From Brachycybe producta (lineage: Eukaryota; Arthropoda; Diplopoda; Playtdesmida; Andrognathidae), in the NCBI GenBank assembly GCA_036925085.1, contig JAUPFP010000008.1:4737277-4801276 (forward strand): a stretch of 64,000 bases of DNA, given 5' to 3'. The notes under the pieces are model-generated. The model was given only the letters and a program-made list of their open reading frames with translations. It was not told the DNA's origin and did no database searches. How positions within the stretch are numbered: position 1 is the stretch's first letter; each line of letters starts with the position of its first letter. The position numbers were made by a program, and so were the translations under genes. Below, one piece after another: positions 58,025 to 64,000 of the stretch.

Positions 58025-58935
58025 AATTATCAACTGTTTTTAAGTAAAGAAAACACATTTAAAGAATCGCTAGACAATTTGAAAAACCTCAAACATGAAT
58101 TAATAACAATTTTAAGACAGCATGAAAAATTCATTATTAAAAAAAACAAATTTAAAAATTAAAGAGACTATTTTACTTCCAGAAATATCATTGTCAAAAC
58201 GATTTTTAAATTTTAAAATGAGTCAATAAAACCATAAAAAAACTTGAAAGTCACCCAAAGTCACCAAACGACGCCATTTTTAATTTCCAAAAACGAAAGT
58301 CTCCCCCCCCCCCTTTTTTGTGACAAAGGTTGTCACTTCACATTTCCAGAATCCTTTAATCAAATACATGTATTCCCCATTCATATTCAACTCATTACAA
58401 CCTTCCATGTGGAATAATTCAAATATTAAAGCCATAGTTACATTCAAATGAAAGTAATGTGAGCTGGTGACAACACGATCAGAGGAGTATAATTTGAGGG
58501 GTTTTGTTGCCAATATCTGTTGTTTGGTGGCGCATCTATCTTGATAAAGTTCATTTAAATGAAGTCAACTGATTTTTAATTTTTTAAATTATATTAATCA
58601 CTTATTTTAAATTTTAAAAATCGTTTTGGTAATTCGTTGAATAATTCTTGACAATATTTTGACAAGAAATTTCTGGAGGATTACAATACCGTCTCTTTAA
58701 AACATTATTTCTGACGACGGAGTGATTAATTCTGACGATAATTAGTGAGATAGGAGGATCTAAATTAATTTTAAAATAACTACATGCAAATATGGAATAT
58801 ACGAGTATATTTTAAATTGTGCAAGATTGAAAGCGAATTGCCGATGTCCTCAGAAAACATCACAAGGATTTGTGGAAGAGTCTCGAAATCAAAACCAAAC
58901 CCCAAAAAAAAAGAAGACTAAGCTTCAAACAATGA

Positions 58936-58939
<4 letters not shown>

Positions 58940-58977
<38 letters not shown>
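58940..58977. repeat. (GA)n microsatellite
   Basis: About 19 AG units. Confidence 0.95.
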
Positions 58978-58981
<4 letters not shown>

Positions 58982-61843
58982 AACAAGGAAAGGAAAAAGA
59001 GATGCCAATTACACATTCAGATTACACACACAATGTGTCAGTGACAAAAACGAAGCCTTAGAAAAAGAAAAAAACGCCAAGCAAGCAATTCCGATCAAAC
59101 CCTAAGTCACTTTGACCGATGGCAGTTCGATTTATCTTTGTCATAAGATTCCAATAAAGTTGCTGCACCCACATGACACCCATCCTCCCCTCCCCCCCCA
59201 AAAAAAAAGCAGCCAATAACTCCCATTCAAAACCCTCACAAAGCTAAAACTAACAACTCAAGAGTTCAATCAAAAGCAGTGAGTGTTAAGAAAATTTCTT
59301 TTTATATAAAAAAAAAATCACTAACATCTTTTCTTCCCACAGAAACAACACGAACAACAAAATAATCAAATGTATAAAATAGCAATTTATCATAAAATCC
59401 ATTATTATATACATGCTCAACCTCCATTTTTTTCTGGAAGGTAAAATTCTTTTTTTCATGAAGTAAATACTTTTTAAGTAACATAGTTGTAATATTTGAA
59501 ATCAATACAGAAAAATATAAGGATCAAATTCAAGAAGAAAACTTGGAACTTGAAATCTAACTTCAACTCTCTGAACAGGATCTCAAGTCAGCATTCAACG
59601 GCTAAGCTACCTTTAATTTATGCCCTTAGTATGTGAAACACTATACTGTTCATTGTAATCGACAATTACGTTCGAATTCTTTATGAATGCTAAGTCAATC
59701 AGGAACTTGTAATAGGAAAGCTTCACGTAAAAGTCGAGAAGTTTAGCACTTGCTTTGACTTAAAAACCATTAAAAATACGACCCTTAGCGGCCACATTTT
59801 TACTGATCTGTTTACAATCTACGAAAACGCCAACTATAAACGCGACATTAGTCTTGTATGTCAAAATTAATACAAAATGTCATGAACTTATGATAGAAAA
59901 AAGCTTCACGTTAAAAGTTGAAGAGTTTATTTAGCATTAAGCTTAGAGTTCACTATCTTACGTGGTCGTATTCTTAATGATTTTTAAGTCAAAGCTAATG
60001 CTAAACTTGTCAACTAGCACATGAATCATACAAGTTCACAAGTTTAGCACTTACCTTTAATTTAGCAATCATTAAGAATGCGACCCCCTTCTATCTAAAA
60101 TTTATAAGTTTAGCACTAAGTTTTCACTTAGCAATCATTAAGATTACGGAGAACTAGGAATCAAGAGAAAGGAATATATATGACTGCAGAATTGTACCGA
60201 AAGATGATTACGATTCACGAAAGGGAGAAAAGTGTGTTTCATGTTTTCTTGTCATTTTCTATTGTCAAATACAGATGAAATTCCCCCAGCCCCCCCCCCC
60301 CCAACCCAATAGAAAAAAATATTTTTTTTTTCTTCTACTATCTGAACTTCCCTTTATTCCTCGTTGGTAACACATCTATAACAAAAGATAAACGAGAGAC
60401 TCGTTTGAAGATGGGCAAAAAAAAAGAATAAAGAAAAAAGAACTCTTGCAAGTTTTTTTGGACAAAGAAAAACGCAAGAAGAACTAAAAGGACGAAGAGA
60501 AATATATATAAATAGGGGTTGACACCAAACTGAATTGAAGATAATCACTGAGAGCGGATGGATGGATAGATACAGATGAATTGTCCATCAGTTTTGAAAA
60601 CTACCAACACAGCACAGAAAATATTTTTAAAAAAACTCACTTGCACCCTTTTTTTTTTAAAAAAATGTCAAACTTACGGGGGTGAGAAAATAAAAAGCAC
60701 TTTTTTGTGGCTATATTTCGTTATAAAGCAATGGGCACTTTTGATTGTGTTTCACTTTTTCATCAATAAACAGGATCAGTGAATTTGGAAGCAACAACAA
60801 CAACAAAAAAGGATCAATGATATTGTCCCTCCATATATATATATCATGACGTCAGCATTTTAGGTTTTGCCCATCAAACTATAAAACTTATTGCAGTTCT
60901 TCAAGAAACCCCCCACCCTCCCTCCTGTCTCTTTTTTTTTGCATTTGAAAAACGACAGAAGTGATTTCAAATCGACTTTTGGTTACTGGGTTGTAAATGA
61001 CACAAGTCAAAATACACCACCACCACAACACTCTCACATATATAACGTTACACGAGTAAGAAACCTATATTACGAGGCGATATCTAAAGATAAATAGCTT
61101 AAATTTCTCTTGGACGTTTATTTTTCAAAGTTTGTATTTTCAACATTTTAACATAACATATAGAGGGGACTATTTTTATCCAATACTGAAACACAAAACA
61201 CCTACCTACCCCTACCCCCCCCCCCCTCTTACCCACATTATATTACAACTTCTCCCTTCAAAATTCTAACCAAAAAACCATCTAAACAAGCAAATGTTGA
61301 ATCAGCTATAAAAATGCCAATATAAAAAACTTCAATCAACTGTCACAATTTTGAAAGTGAAAAACACCTTTGAAAAACCATAACCTTTAATTTTGGTTTG
61401 TCCACACACAAGAATTTCATATTTTTTTTTGTTCTTGTAAAATGCATTTCTTTATGATATAATGCAAAAAAAACAAACAACATTAGGACAAGTTTTCAAC
61501 AAAAAAAAAAGACTGCATTACACGCCACCAAAATATGGTGGGTGAGCTCATCAATAAATATAATAAAACACACACAACATATTAAAAGTAACCTTAAACA
61601 AATTCAGTTTGTTAGAAATGGTGAAAAAGTAGATAGAATTGTGTTAAGAGATACAGAAAAATCATAAAGCCTGGAACACACGCGGAATTCCGCCAAGGCA
61701 AAAGAAAATAGGAAAAGCAAAAAAAAAGGCATTTTCTTTTTCTGTATCTCTGTTGTTCACACATAGAAAAGAAACAATATTTAGAACTATTGCTAATGTT
61801 AGGTGTAACATAAACATACACCTAACATGAGTGATTGTGTGTG

Positions 61844-62403
61844 TGTTGCAACAGAGTTCTACACGGAAGATGGACCCCGAAATATTGTGAGTTACAAAAA
61901 ATTCATAAAAAATTCATACAACTTATACAATATACACTTATACATATATATACACTATGTATATGTTATAAAGTAAATTCATAACTTAGACACTAAGGAG
62001 CAGAATGAATTCTAATTAAATGTGTTTGGGTGAATTAGAACTTGATTGCATTGGGCTGAGTTGAATTCAGAGGGATTCAATTTAGCCTGGGACAATCAGG
62101 TTCCTCCGTAAACAATTAGACCCTTAGTCCAGACCTAGTTGTAATTATACCAAAGTAACAGACCAGAGCAAAGTGTAAAACAGCCCCTACCACCCCTTTT
62201 TTTTTATTGTACTCTTTTGTGAACAAATAAATTTAACCTCTTTAACAAAACAACAAGTTCCCTTTTTGATTGGAAGTACCAGAAGAGGGGGGTAATACGG
62301 CTGAACCTCAGAGCTTCATTGCTCTTACACCTGAGGTCATCATAAGACATCTTTGTAAGCGCTTTTCTTCAAGCCAACTTTAGTTGGTGAAAAGCGCCCA
62401 ACA
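61844..62403 (+). repeat. 5' long terminal repeat (about 560 bp)
   Basis: Begins TGTTG and ends CAACA, a 5-bp inverted pair with canonical TG...CA ends. The start is placed by this match only. It contains AATAAA near 62226 and a strong hairpin close to its 3' end (about 62359-62397: GCGCTTTTC...GAAAAGCGC with an inner CCAACTTTAGTTGG). The 3' LTR is outside the window. Confidence 0.65.
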
Positions 62404-62409
62404 AAAAAG

Positions 62410-62427
62410 TGGCGTCGTGAACAGGAT
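62410..62427 (+). other. Primer-binding site
   Basis: TGGCGTCGTGAACAGGAT, six bases after the LTR end. TGG is the expected complement of a tRNA CCA end. I cannot name the tRNA. Confidence 0.7.
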
Positions 62428-62767
62428 TTAATCGATTTTTTTTTTACACTTGGCCTGGTCTTTTGTAGTGGTATGAGTATTGGTTCATTTGTGTTTAGAC
62501 ATTAAGTAGCATTAAGAGGGGGTATGCATGCAATGCGCAAAGGAGTATCACTTACTGCTAAATTGTCCACACACCTACACAGCGCGAATTTTGCAAACAC
62601 GAAGGCTCAAAAAAGCAGCCTGTAACTACGTAAACGGACAATAGCAACAGCACTTGTAATAGAAGGCGGATATTAAACAAAAGGTAACGATCAACTCATT
62701 ATAACAGGAACCATTTTTGGAAGACGAAGAAAAAATTGAATTAATTGTGTCGAAGAATAATTAGAAA
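62428..62767 (+). other. Retrotransposon leader
   Basis: Untranslated stretch between primer-binding site and gag; no convincing open frame. Confidence 0.6.
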
Positions 62768-63859
62768 ATGATGGACAATGCGGAATCCTCTACTTCTCAA
62801 GGGAACAGTACCCAGCTAAACTTTTCTAATTTGATTCCTACCTTTTCTGGTGATGATAAAGGACCGTCAGCCAGGGAAATCTTTGAACAGCTAGAGAAAG
62901 TGGGGGGAAAGGCTCACTGGGATCAGGAGTTTATGATCCTGGTTTTTAAATCAAAATGCAGAGGCCTTGCTGCCGAATTCTTCAGAGATCATCCTGAAGT
63001 CAGAACCATTACTTCCTTTCCTGAGTTAAAAACTTTGTTTATTCAAAGATTTGATCCCCTGGAGGCAAGGCAGACTCTTCAACAACGGTTTATGGAGGCT
63101 AAACAGGCACACACAGAGTCTGCAATAGCATATATTTCTCGAGTAAAAACTCTAGGAAGGGTTTTTACCGGAGAAATGCCTACCGTAGAAGAAATTAGAT
63201 TAAGAGATAGGATGATACAAACACAACTACTTAGAGGCCTTCCACCAAGAATGAAACGATTTGTGCTGACTAGGAACCCTGAAACCTTAGAAGACACTAT
63301 TAAGGCAATCTTAATAGAAGAGGAAAACGAAAAGTTAACGAGTTTAAAATATGGATTGAATGCCTTGGAAACAGAAGAAAAAGAAAAAACGGACTTGCAG
63401 AAATTAGAAGAAAAGGTGAAAAATCTAGAGCAGCAAAATAAAAACGAAATAGCAGCTCTAGATGAAAAATATAAGAAGGAATTAGAAAAGGCAAATGAAA
63501 TCAAAACAGAAAAATCTAATATGGAATGTTTTAATTGCCACAAGCAAGGGCACTTTGCAAATGAGTGCAGAGCCCCAAAACAGTCAGATTTCCATAGGAA
63601 CCCACCAAGAAGACCCTTTCAACAGCCAATCCAGGCCCATGCCTCTTTTTCAATACAGTGTTACAACTGTGGGAAAATGGGACACATGGCTCGAGACTGT
63701 TGGTCAAAGGCCCAATTAGGGAAAAATACCTCTTCACAGTGTTTTCATTGTGGAAAGAGCGGACATTTTGCACGGGATTGTCATAACAGAAATGTTGGAA
63801 GACCGCAACCAAGGAATGTTAGATATCAGTCTAGACAAGACCCTAGAAGGGGAAACTAA
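62768..63859 (+). CDS. gag: Retrotransposon Gag polyprotein (363 aa)
   Basis: Structural protein that packages element RNA. The first 190 residues resemble a retrotransposon capsid region (AREIFEQLEKVGG, LFIQRFDP, LLRGLPPRMKRFV). A Glu/Lys-rich coiled-coil segment follows (about 195-250), then three CCHC zinc knuckles of form CX2CX4HX4C starting CFNC, CYNC and CFHC (about 256-340), then a basic tail. The reading frame is intact. Two ATG codons are adjacent (62768, 62771); the first is chosen. It ends TAA directly after a heptamer suited to ribosomal frameshifting. Confidence 0.92.
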   Translation: MMDNAESSTSQGNSTQLNFSNLIPTFSGDDKGPSAREIFEQLEKVGGKAHWDQEFMILVFKSKCRGLAAEFFRDHPEVRTITSFPELKTLFIQRFDPLEARQTLQQRFMEAKQAHTESAIAYISRVKTLGRVFTGEMPTVEEIRLRDRMIQTQLLRGLPPRMKRFVLTRNPETLEDTIKAILIEEENEKLTSLKYGLNALETEEKEKTDLQKLEEKVKNLEQQNKNEIAALDEKYKKELEKANEIKTEKSNMECFNCHKQGHFANECRAPKQSDFHRNPPRRPFQQPIQAHASFSIQCYNCGKMGHMARDCWSKAQLGKNTSSQCFHCGKSGHFARDCHNRNVGRPQPRNVRYQSRQDPRRGN

Positions 63860-64000
63860 AGGCTTCCCCTATAAAAACGCGTACATGGGGGAGGATAAGA
63901 AAAGGAACGCGTCTCATATTTAACCCATTAGGTACTAATTCTTCTTGTCCGATATTTTTGGCAACAGTACAACACAACTTAGTCAAAATTCTTTATGATA
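63847..64000 (+). CDS. pol: Start of retrotransposon Pol (protease), cut by window end
   Basis: Open frame in the -1 register to gag, closed upstream by TAG at 63844. The last residues read LVKILYD, matching the strand before the catalytic Asp-Thr/Ser-Gly of retropepsin, with the window ending at the Asp. The rest is not visible. Confidence 0.6.
63850..63856 (+). promoter_or_regulatory. Candidate -1 ribosomal frameshift heptamer
   Basis: G GGA AAC in the gag frame, immediately before the gag stop TAA (63857-63859), fits the X XXY YYZ slippery rule. The pol frame is exactly -1 to gag and open from 63847. A downstream stimulatory structure was not established. Confidence 0.65.

Larger units (their letters stand above)
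57136..61843. other. Presumed Sema1a intron, no exon found
   Basis: 4.7 kb of AT-rich sequence with a MITE copy, a (GA)n tract (58940-58977) and three C runs (58302, 60290, 61215). I searched for early sema-domain exons on the minus strand and saw none. Confidence 0.5.
61844..64000 (+). mobile_element. LTR retrotransposon, 5' part (LTR, PBS, gag, start of pol)
   Basis: Order of parts: LTR (61844-62403), primer-binding site (62410), leader, gag (62768-63859), and pol beginning in the -1 frame. Three CCHC knuckles followed by protease are compatible with a Ty3/Gypsy-type element. The remainder, including the integrase needed to classify it, lies beyond the window. The intact gag suggests a young insertion. 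It lies antisense to Sema1a, probably within its long 5' intron. Confidence 0.85.

Noticed and set aside
63079-63543. 154-codon minus-strand frame across gag
   Set aside because: Antisense shadow of the gag coding sequence.

Overview
The window is nuclear DNA from an AT-rich invertebrate. Genes are split by spliceosomal introns, and microsatellites and small DNA transposons are dense. The cytoplasmic tail of a class-1 semaphorin points to a protostome, most likely an arthropod; I cannot fix the class from sequence alone.

Layout: (1) 949-15168 (+) is the 3' part of an alpha-type nicotinic acetylcholine receptor subunit, in four exons. (2) 16877-28997 (-) holds three tandem, intact, 8-exon betaine-homocysteine S-methyltransferase (BHMT) genes. 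Copies 2 and 3 come from a recent segmental duplication that included their promoters. (3) 29621-35153 (+) is a complete 17-exon dimethylglycine dehydrogenase (DMGDH) gene, head-to-head with the last BHMT copy (624 bp between start codons). (4) 41449-57135 (-) holds the 14 last exons of a Semaphorin-1A gene; its 5' exons are not visible. (5) 61844-64000 (+) is the 5' part of an LTR retrotransposon: LTR, primer-binding site, gag with three CCHC knuckles, a candidate -1 frameshift heptamer and the first codons of pol. The right edge of the window cuts it.

How the genes work together: BHMT moves a methyl group from betaine to homocysteine and releases dimethylglycine. DMGDH then oxidises dimethylglycine to sarcosine in mitochondria. 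Consecutive steps of choline/betaine catabolism are therefore physically clustered, with a short divergent spacer. Human DMGDH, BHMT2 and BHMT are, from general knowledge, also neighbours in the same head-to-head geometry. This cluster is the most interesting feature of the window. Copies 2 and 3 differ from copy 1 at a substrate-pocket position and in the C-terminal tail, which suggests functional divergence.

The introns and spacers are full of foldback/MITE-type elements. They include one family with six long inverted-repeat copies, several hAT-like and one Harbinger-like element, and a truncated LINE. Alignment of the two duplicated BHMT units provides paralogous empty sites for three insertions. 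All exon limits were read by eye from splice signals, reading phase and family similarity; none was verified by a search or by transcripts.
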